A DNA stretch of 64,000 nt from Owenia fusiformis (GCA_903813345.2 CAIIXF020000011.1:7342571-7406570); one strand, 5' to 3'. Numbered from the stretch's first letter, positions 43,801 to 52,846 are shown. Translations and numbers: made by a program. Notes: a model not told the origin generated them from the sequence alone.

Positions 43801-44769
43801 TCATAATTGCTGTCAGAATATTCTTAAACTGCACAAAACTACTTGAAAAACTCTAGTAAATTGGAAAAACGCAATTTAAAGCCAGAAATCATCCAACCAT
43901 GTGGCTATTAGTCACATGTGAAAGTGACCAAAATTTTTAAAAACTACTCAGAAACGCCCGGAATTGAAGTTTATTAGTGTAGAACATATTCTGGACGGAG
44001 GCAAAAAGGGGAATTTTCATGAACAAATTTAATGTTTTTGCTGAATCAGCAGTTTTCGCTTTTTACCCCAAAAACCACTGATTTTGACGATATTTGGCTA
44101 CAATTTCGTCCTTACTGACCCCTAAATGTCATATGTTGTCGTAAATGGGGAAGCCAATGAGTTGCTATTCATAATGAAGATTGAATTGTCCATCTTACGG
44201 TTTCCAGTAAAGAATGAAGGTACATATCGGGGGTGCAGTCAGAGATTGGTGAGTTAAGTGTCAATTTTGGATGTATTTGTTCACTCTGAATGACTAAATT
44301 CGAGCTAAAAATATCTCAAAAGTCCCAAATCTCTAGGCCAGAGTCAAAACTGTTCAAATTTGTCATCATTTTTCACATCAGGAGGTTGTTGAATGGAATA
44401 AGATATGAAAAAGTGATAATTTTAGTATAATTTTGCCAAAAAGTAGGCCAAATTTGCCCAATTTTCTGGTTCACGGTTCAGTGATTTTGGCTAAAAATCG
44501 CAATATGCAATAAAATACTCAATTTCTTGACACGATAATGTAAAATGTCACCACCAGGCAGTGGATTTCATGATGTAAATGAGAAACTAGTCAAATTTAA
44601 AGGAAACCCATTTGGTTCTTGGAAAAATGACCCCAGGGGTAATGAAGTAGCCGTATTTTTCATAATTGCTGTCAGAATATTCTTAAACTGCACAAAACTA
44701 CTTGAAAAACTCTAGTAAATTGGAAAAACGCAATTTAAAGCCAGAAATCATCCAACCATCTGGCTATTA

Positions 44770-45233
44770 GGCCAAAATGCCCTAATACGTCACTTCCGCT
44801 GAATAGAAAAAAGTAGTATTCAAAAATAAATGTAGTCCCAACACAATTGTGATCATGCCGAGTCAGTAAGCTAGTATGTAGGCACAGTTGTCATCTTTTT
44901 GCAATGACAACATGCCATTTCTTCTGAAAATGCGTTTATTTGGGTTATCTGAAGGAAAATTTCGAGTCAAGTGGCGTATTAATTTTGCCTTCATTTTTGT
45001 GAATTTCAATTTGTGTCGGCAGAGAGAGGGGATAGTGTCACAATTGACCAATTATTTCAAAAAGTAGATGATTGGCCCCTATTGAGTTTAGTGTCAAGAT
45101 GTAGCTTAGACATAGCTTTAGAACCTCAGATAGGCCAGTGAGGCCATATAAATCCATAACTCGAGATAAAAAGTCAGGCGTTTGCCCTTTTGCCCATTGA
45201 CTAGTAGGTGACGTGAATTAGGGCAGTTTTGCC
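44770..45233 (+). mobile_element. Last A copy, right edge of the array
   Basis: This copy ends exactly at its right inverted repeat (45208-45233) and lacks the TATTA that follows all other A copies; unique sequence starting AATGTAG follows. It carries a private G-to-A change at 45032, and the B copy before it has a private change at 44760. Private changes at an array edge fit weaker homogenisation there. Confidence 0.85.
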
Positions 45234-45237
45234 AATG

Positions 45238-45266
45238 TAGCGAAGCATTTGTATGGAAGTCAATGG
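45238..45266 (+). repeat. 29-bp direct repeat, copy 1
   Basis: TAGCGAAGCATTTGTATGG followed by AAGTCAATGG occurs here and, identical, at 45310-45338 (offset 72 bp), directly outside the satellite edge. Confidence 0.9.
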
Positions 45267-45309
45267 AGCTGAAGGACGGCTATATATTCCTGTACTAGTA
45301 TTACATACC

Positions 45310-45338
45310 TAGCGAAGCATTTGTATGGAAGTCAATGG
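45310..45338 (+). repeat. 29-bp direct repeat, copy 2
   Basis: This is an exact second copy of 45238-45266. The sequence between the copies is not repeated further in the window. Confidence 0.9.
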
Positions 45339-45425
45339 GAAAGTTAGCGAGCTATATCCACCGATATTGCCCGATTACCCCGATATAGCCCGCTTACCTC
45401 GTTTTGATATTAGATTTCTTTAATA

Positions 45426-45635
45426 ACCATGATAATATCATGACGTCACGTCATTGATACAAAGTAACCATGGGAACAAAGGCATGTAATACATCAGTTA
45501 TGTCACTATGACGTGAAATATGCCTTCGTTCTTGCCCAAATATAGAGCCTCCCAAGGTCGGCCTATATTGGGAGAACTCAGGCATATTTCACGTCATAGT
45601 GACATAACCTCTAAGTATAGCCGCCAAACTTTTTA
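45426..45635. repeat. Foldback (palindromic) element 1
   Basis: A perfect 29-bp inverted repeat (45497-45525 against 45580-45608, starting GTTATGTCACTATGACGTG) encloses imperfectly complementary inner arms and a small centre near 45545-45562. Upstream lies ATGACGTCACG, a CRE-like TGACGTCA palindrome. No coding sequence is present. It resembles the neighbouring element 2 throughout, so the two look like diverged tandem copies. Confidence 0.8.
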
Positions 45636-45930
45636 CCATGACAATCGTATGACGTCACGTTTCATTTTTTACATGTTCCAATCGCACACAGACGTGTGAC
45701 GTCATTGATATAACATGAAAACAAAGCATTTTTGTCTTTTTTTCACGCATTTCTACATTTTATATTCATGAAATGTAATGTAAAATGTACTTAAGGTATG
45801 TAATACAACAATTATGTCCGTATCATTGAATATATGGCTTCGGTCTGTCGTCAATATAACCCTCGCAAGCTCGGGCTATATTGACGTCAGACCTCAGGCA
45901 TATATTCAATGATAGGGACATAATGGCTAA
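45636..45930. repeat. Foldback (palindromic) element 2
   Basis: Arms of about 53 bp (45811-45863 and 45872-45924) pair with a few mismatches around a tiny centre. The lead sequence (ACCATGACAATCGTATGACG, from about 45637) matches the start of element 1, and the centre (CCTCGCAAGCTCGGGCTATA) matches the centre of element 1 with substitutions. It has two TGACGTCA palindromes before the arms. Confidence 0.8.
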
Positions 45931-46513
45931 ATATACCCTACTGAAAGAGGATTTCTCTGAATTATTTGTGTTTCAGAATATGGGAACTGCAAATTGGCAA
46001 ATAACTTAAAAATTAAATGTCCATAAAGACATTTTATTTCAAATTCCAAAGCAAATGCCAGTGGGCATTTATTAAAAGTGACCCTATGACTATTTAGAAT
46101 ATGGCAAACATGTTTAGAAAACTGGCGAGAAGCAATTGAAATAAGAACATCCATTCTCATGGAAGTGCCCTCGTGTGCATTTAATTGCAGACATGTTATC
46201 CTAATTGCCCATGGGCATTTAAAATAATAATCACATCCCAACTCTTAAAAAATGCTTAAGATACTGTTGGAGTCTCGAAAGGCAGCAAGAGCATTCATTT
46301 TTGAAACAGGAAAATTTAGTCCACCTAAAAATGCCCATATGGGGATTTATTCTCAAAATTTTCGTGTAATTGCCCGTGAAAATTTATTATAAATATTTTT
46401 ATTTCCATTCACATTTCTTCAGTCAGTCACTATCAAAATTAATCCGATTGCTTTCATTTCTTGTATTAGAAAATGGCAAAATTCTGACAAAAATAGCATC
46501 TCTCAAAGTTGAC
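45931..46513. other. Non-coding spacer with recurring GCCC..GGGC motif
   Basis: No credible gene. A 104-codon minus-strand frame (45927-46241) resembles nothing I know. Loose copies of a palindromic motif of the form TGCCCATGGGCATTTA occur near 46053, 46166, 46204, 46329 and 46371, perhaps an eroded repeat. Confidence 0.4.
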
Positions 46514-46517
46514 CTTT
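46514..46517 (+). repeat. Target-site duplication (CTTT), left copy
   Basis: CTTT directly precedes the left LTR and recurs at 50645-50648 directly after the right LTR. A 4-bp duplication is within the range for Ty3/Gypsy-like integrases. Confidence 0.75.
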
Positions 46518-47678
46518 TGTAACATTTAACGGGAATTAAACGTTAATAAAATAATGTTCACGGCTTCAGTCCATAATAGTATTACTAAACATAAAATTTG
46601 TGTAGATGACACAACTTCTAAGTTTATTTCATTTTCCTAGCTACATTTTGCATAATCTTTATTTCATCTCGAGTACTGTTATATATTGTATGTATCTCAA
46701 AATTGTTCTTTAATCAAGCTATTCAAAATCAAATCTTCATGATGATAACATTGTCCTAAGAAGCTTGTGTGATATTTTTAAAAGCTAATAGCTATCCTCT
46801 TATTTAAAAGTCATACATCAGTATATATACAGTTCTTGGAGTTCTTGGAATAAGGGCGGATCTCAATTTAAATAGGTTGATCTGATTGGATAGAGATTTT
46901 TGGGGACAGTTTAATTTATGGGGCACTACCCTTGCCTCTCCTGTAAACACGTGTCTGCATTGGCAAACAAAGGAATGTGTACAGTGATCACTTTAATTGC
47001 TGCAGTGAGGGGGGGGGGTGAATATAATCTATTCCTGTAGTCAGAAATAAATGTTTCTCCAGGAACTGTCGATACACATCAGATCAAAGTTAGTTACAAC
47101 ATCTAATTACATTTACATGATTAATAAACAATGCATATTCAAGCATTTAAAAATACATATTTAGTTGCACTAAACTACATCCCATCATAAAATATTCTTT
47201 GTCTGTGGGTGGGGTGATTTTACCAAGGAGAGAATTCTCACAGATGTACATGCGCACCTTGGGACAATAGCAGTATATTTGTCTTCCAATAAACAAAGGC
47301 TTCATAATTAAATATTCCAGAGTGGCATCCGAACTGATAAAATTGATAGTGAACAAAATATGAGATGTCAGCCTCGTTTGATTTGTGGCAATTAATAAAT
47401 TCGAGTGAAAGAGTAAATCTGAACAACATGCTACTGAGCGTGTGAATTTAATATTCAGCTCTGTTTTACAAACATTAGAATCTTTATGACAAAGGGCTAT
47501 AATGGTCAGAGCATTGAATTCAGATCTACATGCAATGATTTATGAACTGGGAATTTATGAAACCAACATTTGTATTTGACTCCACTAAAATAGTGAACAT
47601 TTAATTATGACCCAGTCCAAACATTTTTGATTTCCCTAAAATATAAATATAAAACAGAAATAGTGCATTTCTGTTACA
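46518..47678 (-). repeat. 3' LTR (left copy)
   Basis: Same length and sequence as 49484-50644 at a constant offset of 2966 bp. Short minus-strand frames inside it (e.g. 47147-47356) recur in both LTRs and look incidental. It has a 10-G run near 47009-47018. Confidence 0.95.
46658..46663 (-). terminator. Candidate polyadenylation signal in the 3' LTR
   Basis: AATAAA on the minus strand lies about 160 nt downstream of the TATA-like motif of this LTR (46821-46830); another lies at 46623-46628. Motif-only call. Confidence 0.3.
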
Positions 47679-47681
47679 CTG

Positions 47682-47693
47682 CTCCCCCCTTGG
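47682..47693 (-). other. Polypurine tract
   Basis: On the minus strand AAGGGGGGAG lies directly upstream of the 3' LTR (LTR starts four bases later), the expected plus-strand priming site. Confidence 0.75.
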
Positions 47694-47811
47694 TTTGATC
47701 GTCCCGATCAAAAACATAAACTGTACAATGTTCTTAAACATAAAAAATCTACCACCATTACAACATACAAGTGCATTCAAAGACAAATGTTCACCAGTGT
47801 CTAACCGACCC
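47694..47811 (-). other. Non-coding stretch between the frameshift product and the PPT
   Basis: This 118-bp stretch is where pol would have ended. A frame crossing it (47601-47861) runs into the LTR and was not called as a gene. Confidence 0.4.
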
Positions 47812-48132
47812 TTAAGGTGGTTTGAAGGCAGGTGGGTAATGATATCCATGGTTTGATTCAAGTATCAAAATATTGGCTGCATCATTTCCTAATACAGACT
47901 TACATTTTGATAAGTCTATGTGAACACTTCCTACTACGCAATCAGTTATCAATAAAGGGGTATCCCCATAGATATTATGTACTCCATGCATTATAACTTC
48001 ACTGTTAGCTGAAGGTTCTGTAATCTGATTATCAAAACAAAATCCTACGTGATGTTTTGATTTATTTTTGGGTCCATCATTCTCTATATTAGCTGACCCC
48101 CGACCCCCAGGCTCAGCTACTGCTCGTTTCCC
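47812..48132 (-). CDS. 106-codon gag extension in the -1 frame; remnant of the pro/pol frame
   Basis: After slippage at GGGAAAC the -1 frame runs 106 codons to TAA at 47812-47814. The same frame is open back to an ATG at 48192. The first 30 residues are rich in G, E and K and look like a linker; a hydrophobic stretch (PLLITDCVVGSVHIDL) follows. No D-T/S-G aspartic-protease motif and no reverse transcriptase or integrase motif is present, so pol has been removed or the product ends in a novel tail. Whether the tail is functional or only the stub left by deletion is undecided. Confidence 0.55.
   Translation of the reverse strand, partial: GKRAVAEPGGRGSANIENDGPKNKSKHHVGFCFDNQITEPSANSEVIMHGVHNIYGDTPLLITDCVVGSVHIDLSKCKSVLGNDAANILILESNHGYHYPPAFKPP
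48070..48132 (-). promoter_or_regulatory. Programmed -1 ribosomal frameshift signal at the gag stop
   Basis: On the minus strand the gag codons TCG GGA AAC contain the heptamer G GGA AAC (48126-48132), in the correct phase for -1 slippage. A 6-nt spacer (GAGCAG) is followed by a perfect 7-bp stem, TAGCTGA (48113-48119) with TCAGCTA (48090-48096). The 16-nt G-rich loop contains GGGTC, which can pair with GACCC about 15 nt past the stem (48070-48074), giving an H-type pseudoknot. The slip leads directly into the only open frame downstream. GGGAAAC is a known -1 site, used for example by the Gypsy-derived gene PEG10. Confidence 0.8.
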
Positions 48133-49082
48133 GACCTCCAATTCTGATTCAAATTTCTTGGTGATGAACCCTCTATTATGGGCTTGGGACACTCTGCTAT
48201 AACATGCCCATACTGGGTACAGTTAAAACATTTGATACGATGATTATGAGGTTTGGGATAATTATATGCGAAGGCTGCTAAATTACTCTGCGTTGGAATA
48301 GGATCAGATTTTGGGAGATGTCTTTCATCAGTATATGAGGCAAGATGCTCCATTGCCTGACAAAATGTATTTTTAAGTTCTTTGAATTCTTGTACTATTT
48401 GACCCATCTGGGTATCAATAACAGGATCTTCTTGCGGCTGCATGCTTTCCAGGCCTTTCTGATAGTCACCGGCTCCATAATCTGACTCGTATTCCAATAC
48501 AATGCCTACTGCTTCATCTATATCACGGGGCTTCCTATTCTTGATGTATTTCCTCATATCTGTGTCCTCGAGGGCATTATAAAATTGATTTAAAGCAAGA
48601 TCCATACGTAGTTCATATGGCCACTTTGGGTAGGCCCTGTTTGATAACCTTTTGATATCCTGTCCCAATTGTGATAATGTTTCATTAGGATTCTTCCTTC
48701 TGGCCTCTAGTAAATTAAGGAAGGTGTCGCCTTGGCTTGCTGGGTCAAAACGCTGTTCCAAATGATGTACAATTGATTCAAAATCCTCACGTTCATTACC
48801 AGGCATATCAGTGAGTACAGATAATGCATCACCCTTAACAGCACAACTCAGTTCTAAGGCCATTTCATCATAGCTCCAACCATTTGCCTTGCTCACAACC
48901 ATAAAGTGAGTTTTGTAGTCAAGCCAGTCTCCACTGCCATCATAGCGGTCAACAGGCCTAACAGATTGATTTTTGAAAATTCTTCTTTTAGCGTCTGAAA
49001 GTTTATTAACAAGTTCTGCATTCTCCAGAACTAATCTAGCTATTTCAAAGTCTTTCGATTCAATAGTCCGCTCCAAATCCAT
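48117..49082 (-). CDS. gag: Gag (capsid-nucocapsid) polyprotein, Ty3/Gypsy-like
   Basis: The 321-residue protein would form the retroelement particle and bind its RNA. Residues 1-40 are charged and heptad-like (probable coiled coil). About 46-205 look like the capsid region of invertebrate Gypsy-like gags, with an aromatic-rich start (YDGSGDWLDYKTHF) and the conserved-style NGWSYDEMALEL and GDALSVL stretches. A CCHC zinc knuckle, C-x2-C-x4-H-x4-C, lies at about 285-298, followed by a short basic tail. The start is the first ATG after the leader. The stop at 48117-48119 follows a slippery GGGAAAC by six bases, so it is probably bypassed part of the time by -1 frameshifting. The frame is intact, in keeping with a young copy. 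Family assignment comes from recollection of typical gag sequences, not a search. Confidence 0.85.
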   Translation of the reverse strand: MDLERTIESKDFEIARLVLENAELVNKLSDAKRRIFKNQSVRPVDRYDGSGDWLDYKTHFMVVSKANGWSYDEMALELSCAVKGDALSVLTDMPGNEREDFESIVHHLEQRFDPASQGDTFLNLLEARRKNPNETLSQLGQDIKRLSNRAYPKWPYELRMDLALNQFYNALEDTDMRKYIKNRKPRDIDEAVGIVLEYESDYGAGDYQKGLESMQPQEDPVIDTQMGQIVQEFKELKNTFCQAMEHLASYTDERHLPKSDPIPTQSNLAAFAYNYPKPHNHRIKCFNCTQYGHVIAECPKPIIEGSSPRNLNQNWRSGNEQ

Positions 49083-49464
49083 TTTGATATTTTAAGAATT
49101 TAATTTTTGTCTATGTTCTATCAAATGTTTTTATTCAAAGAATAATACTAATATTGTCCTCATTTGTTATTGTTCAGGTCATTCAAAGACCTTAAATGTT
49201 TATGTGAATGTAATTCATTTGAAAAGTCATTGAACTGTTGTCCGTGTGGTCAACTGGTCAAATTCATTCATAAAGTTTTGCGTCAGTGGTTTTGTAAAGG
49301 TGCATAAATAGAGACTTCTCTCGTGTAAATTGTATTGAAGAATCCATATAACTCACACATCATTGTCTGTAGTATCATAACAGAATATTTAATGGTCCTT
49401 TGTTTGATGCCTTCCTCGTATAAAAATCGTCAGGTAAGAGAATAGAAAAGTATATTCCATTCTT
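49083..49464 (-). other. Retrotransposon leader between PBS and gag
   Basis: This is non-coding leader of about 380 nt, where an RNA packaging signal would be expected. No structure was identified. Confidence 0.5.
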
Positions 49465-49482
49465 TCCGGCCCGGACGCACCA
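49465..49482 (-). other. Primer binding site
   Basis: One base inside the 5' LTR the minus strand reads TGGTGCGTCCGGGCCGG. TGG pairs with the CCA end of a tRNA; the first eight bases (TGGTGCGT) would pair with a tRNA ending ACGCACCA. I do not assign the tRNA. Confidence 0.7.
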
Positions 49483-49483
49483 A

Positions 49484-50644
49484 TGTAACATTTAACGGGA
49501 ATTAAACGTTAATAAAATAATGTTCACGGCTTCAGTCCATAATAGTATTACTAAACATAAAATTTGTGTAGATGACACAACTTCTAAGTTTATTTCATTT
49601 TCCTAGCTACATTTTGCATAATCTTTATTTCATCTCGAGTACTGTTATATATTGTATGTATCTCAAAATTGTTCTTTAATCAAGCTATTCAAAATCAAAT
49701 CTTCATGATGATAACATTGTCCTAAGAAGCTTGTGTGATATTTTTAAAAGCTAATAGCTATCCTCTTATTTAAAAGTCATACATCAGTATATATACAGTT
49801 CTTGGAGTTCTTGGAATAAGGGCGGATCTCAATTTAAATAGGTTGATCTGATTGGATAGAGATTTTTGGGGACAGTTTAATTTATGGGGCACTACCCTTG
49901 CCTCTCCTGTAAACACGTGTCTGCATTGGCAAACAAAGGAATGTGTACAGTGATCACTTTAATTGCTGCAGTGAGGGGGGGGGGTGAATATAATCTATTC
50001 CTGTAGTCAGAAATAAATGTTTCTCCAGGAACTGTCGATACACATCAGATCAAAGTTAGTTACAACATCTAATTACATTTACATGATTAATAAACAATGC
50101 ATATTCAAGCATTTAAAAATACATATTTAGTTGCACTAAACTACATCCCATCATAAAATATTCTTTGTCTGTGGGTGGGGTGATTTTACCAAGGAGAGAA
50201 TTCTCACAGATGTACATGCGCACCTTGGGACAATAGCAGTATATTTGTCTTCCAATAAACAAAGGCTTCATAATTAAATATTCCAGAGTGGCATCCGAAC
50301 TGATAAAATTGATAGTGAACAAAATATGAGATGTCAGCCTCGTTTGATTTGTGGCAATTAATAAATTCGAGTGAAAGAGTAAATCTGAACAACATGCTAC
50401 TGAGCGTGTGAATTTAATATTCAGCTCTGTTTTACAAACATTAGAATCTTTATGACAAAGGGCTATAATGGTCAGAGCATTGAATTCAGATCTACATGCA
50501 ATGATTTATGAACTGGGAATTTATGAAACCAACATTTGTATTTGACTCCACTAAAATAGTGAACATTTAATTATGACCCAGTCCAAACATTTTTGATTTC
50601 CCTAAAATATAAATATAAAACAGAAATAGTGCATTTCTGTTACA
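49484..50644 (-). repeat. 5' LTR (right copy)
   Basis: In minus orientation this LTR lies upstream of the PBS and gag and would carry the promoter. It is indistinguishable by eye from the left LTR. Confidence 0.95.
49787..49796 (-). promoter_or_regulatory. Candidate TATA box in the 5' LTR
   Basis: The sequence GTATATATAC lies about 850 nt into the 5' LTR and leaves about 300 nt for R and U5 before the PBS. This is a motif-only call. Confidence 0.35.
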
Positions 50645-50648
50645 CTTT
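50645..50648 (+). repeat. Target-site duplication (CTTT), right copy
   Basis: Matches 46514-46517. Confidence 0.75.
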
Positions 50649-52846
50649 AAATCACACTTATGTCAAGGTCCAATGTCAAAATTCTCAGAAATAACATTCT
50701 AAGTAATAAGTCATACTTCCTCTTCAATTCCAGGTAATATATACTTGTTCTGTAGGAGGGGGGGGGGGCTAAAATAAGGGCTTACCGCCACCTGTCCTTT
50801 TCAATGAGTTTGGTTAATGCTAAAAAGTGTTTCGTTTTTTGGGACAACCGATATACATCATTACACCACATTTCCGAGCCGTATAAAGCGATGGATTCAT
50901 AAGTTGATCATACAATGTAATTTTAATTTCAGGACAATTTCATGTCTGTGTGCCGCTTTAAACATGTAATGGCTTTATTTGCTCGATCCCCAATCACTGA
51001 CGATTGCTAAATATGTATACTTTTGAACATTTTGTTCATTCTAACCATTCATTTTGGGATCGTTCTTGACAAACGTTGCCACATTTCCAGAATTTCATAC
51101 CCTGCGTGCAGAGTCTAGTTAAACTACAGAAGACGAAGCTCTCTTTTAAGAAGTGAAGTCAAACGAATGCAAAGGGTAAGAATTTCATGATTTTTGTTTT
51201 ATCAATGTTAATTTCAAATTTCCAGAAATTTCCAGAAATTACATAAAGACTCAAGAGTGTTAAGTTTTAGTTGCATTCCTTCTTGCTTCTTGGTAGTATC
51301 AAATATAACTAAATCGTCTGAATATACCATATTGCTAACATTTTGAGTTTCAAGGAATGGAGATTTCCCAATATTATCAAACTTTTTATTTGATATATTA
51401 AATAGAGCAATTTGTGACTGGCATCAGATTTGTGCCAATCAACGTAACTTTGAACAATCTTCCCAATGATACGTGTATTTCATACTTGGTACCATATATC
51501 TCGGTTTTGGCTGTATAGGGGGCTTATTTGACATTAACATTGCATTTAGACACAATTAGAACTCTAATTTGAACATGGTCTCAATATGAGCGTCAGAGAA
51601 CACATACATATAATTGTCATATCCCGGGTGTCATATAGACCTGATGATTTTTATGGGTCTAGCATCTAGCATAAAGTTCAGGTAATATATTCCTTCTCGG
51701 TTTTTGGCCTTGAGGATACGATTTACGCCGACCGAAGACAATGGACCTCATATTGAAATGTAATTGGCATAGAGATTAACGGTGGTAATAGTTAAGTATC
51801 TATATAACTGAATAAAGCTTAAATAATAGATGTCACCCTTGTCTGTATTTAATTTACTTGGACTAAACTTGATTTCATGATTTATCAAAACGCAATGGTC
51901 GAATCTGTCTGAAACTCGAATAGCATACTATTGTATGACCCTGTCAATGTACGTATTGTACATGAAAATGTCGTCATACGAATGTCGTCATACGAATAAA
52001 CCAAGGTTTTAAAGAATTTTAGCATTACATCAATGGAGATTTGTCCCAAGTTTTTTTAATGCCATGGAAAATGATTTAAAAGACATAACTGTGTAAATCA
52101 AAGCTATTCTTGGAATGTTGGAGAAAACGTTCCACTGACATCAAATATGCTATTAAAAATAAAGAAAACTAAGTCATTAGAGGTAATAAGTGCAAATCTC
52201 ATAAAAAACGAGAATTTGCGAGATTTCAAAGCTGTTTAGAAATTCCTCTATTGGATGACGTGTAGGTGAATAGTTTACTAGAACCGAATGGCAGTCTGGC
52301 CGAAAATTAAAATTATTGGCGACATCTATTTATTCATATTCATTCATCTATATGGCCCTGGCAAGGGGGGGGGGGTGAGTTTTGTATTGGCACGTTCGAT
52401 TACCAATTTTGTAAACAGCATTTGTCATTGAAATATCTCTCGGAATGTTCGCTGTTTTGTGAATATTATCTGCACGTTTGAATCGATTAACTTAAAATTC
52501 TCTTTAACTGATGTTAAACCGAAATAAACGTCATTTCTTTGATTTCAAATTTTACTTTGCGCATGCACGGCCCTAGGAGAGATCGTGGTCACGATTGTTC
52601 ACGTGATCATAATTTGCACTTTGGTTGGACAGCATCATGCATTGCGAATCATAAATTTAAAAAAATATTTCCATAAATACGAAGGAATATGACGCAAGTA
52701 TGGGAACTACTCATTTCTCCAAAGGCTCCCTTATTGAGAGCTGAATATAGATCTCCTGGAGAAACGTACTATTAAATCAGGATTCTGGCAGACATATTCA
52801 ATAAGCTTGAAAGTTGATAACTGATCTCATAGACACGAACAGGGAT
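50649..52846. other. Non-coding spacer
   Basis: No gene recognised. It contains 11-G runs at about 50758-50768 and 52365-52375, and a 14-bp tandem pair GTCGTCATACGAAT at 51970-51997. The sequence after the retrotransposon (around 50671) loosely resembles that before it (around 46471). Confidence 0.5.

Larger units (their letters stand above)
155..45233 (+). repeat. 45-kb two-monomer satellite array (A/B higher-order repeat)
   Basis: The array consists of 21 A monomers (464 bp) and 41 B monomers (854 bp), all in one orientation, each followed by TATTA. B-run lengths between successive A copies are 2,2,1,2,2,1,2,2,4,3,2,2,1,2,2,2,1,2,4,2. Copies are almost identical; only a handful of variants were seen: a T/A site in B, TTGG/TCGG near the B end, a 5A/6A run, an extra AATA at three B-A joins, and single private changes. 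The two left-most higher-order units (ABB-ABB-AB) are each 5703 bp (155 to 5858, 5858 to 11561). No gene is visible. Copy number depends on correct assembly. Confidence 0.97.
46518..50644 (-). mobile_element. Gag-only LTR retrotransposon, 4127 bp, Ty3/Gypsy-like, minus strand
   Basis: Two 1161-bp LTRs (46518-47678 and 49484-50644) start TGTAACA and end TGTTACA, a 7-bp perfect inverted pair with TG..CA ends. Read on the minus strand the order is 5' LTR, one base, PBS, leader, gag, frameshift signal, short extension, PPT, 3' LTR, with 4-bp target duplications. The 1805-bp interior has no room for protease, reverse transcriptase, RNase H and integrase, so movement would need enzymes from a related element. 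The LTRs agree wherever I compared them, including a 10-G run, so the insertion is recent. The Gypsy-like assignment rests on the gag sequence style and is less sure than the LTR structure. Confidence 0.93.

Noticed and set aside
155-45233. CENP-B box in the satellite
   Set aside because: No match to the TTCG....A..CGGG pattern was found by reading A and B; the TTCG occurrences lack the rest.
45927-46241. 104-codon minus-strand frame
   Set aside because: No domain, starts in the foldback edge, and spans palindromic motifs; more likely chance.
47147-47429. 63- and 69-codon frames in the LTRs
   Set aside because: They overlap each other within non-coding LTR sequence and are present in both LTRs by duplication.
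47601-47861. 86-codon minus-strand frame containing an L-D-T-G string
   Set aside because: It looks at first like an aspartic-protease DTG, but it crosses the PPT into the LTR and lacks the hydrophobic context of a protease active site.
46471-50700. Similarity of the retrotransposon flanks (AATGGCAAAATTCTGAC and AATGTCAAAATTCTCAG)
   Set aside because: About 30 bp of partial AT-rich similarity; the CTTT target duplication already explains the insertion, so this is probably chance or an older duplication.
52572-52612. Palindromic GATCGTGGTCACGATT and CACGTGATC stretch
   Set aside because: Arms do not align over more than a few bases.
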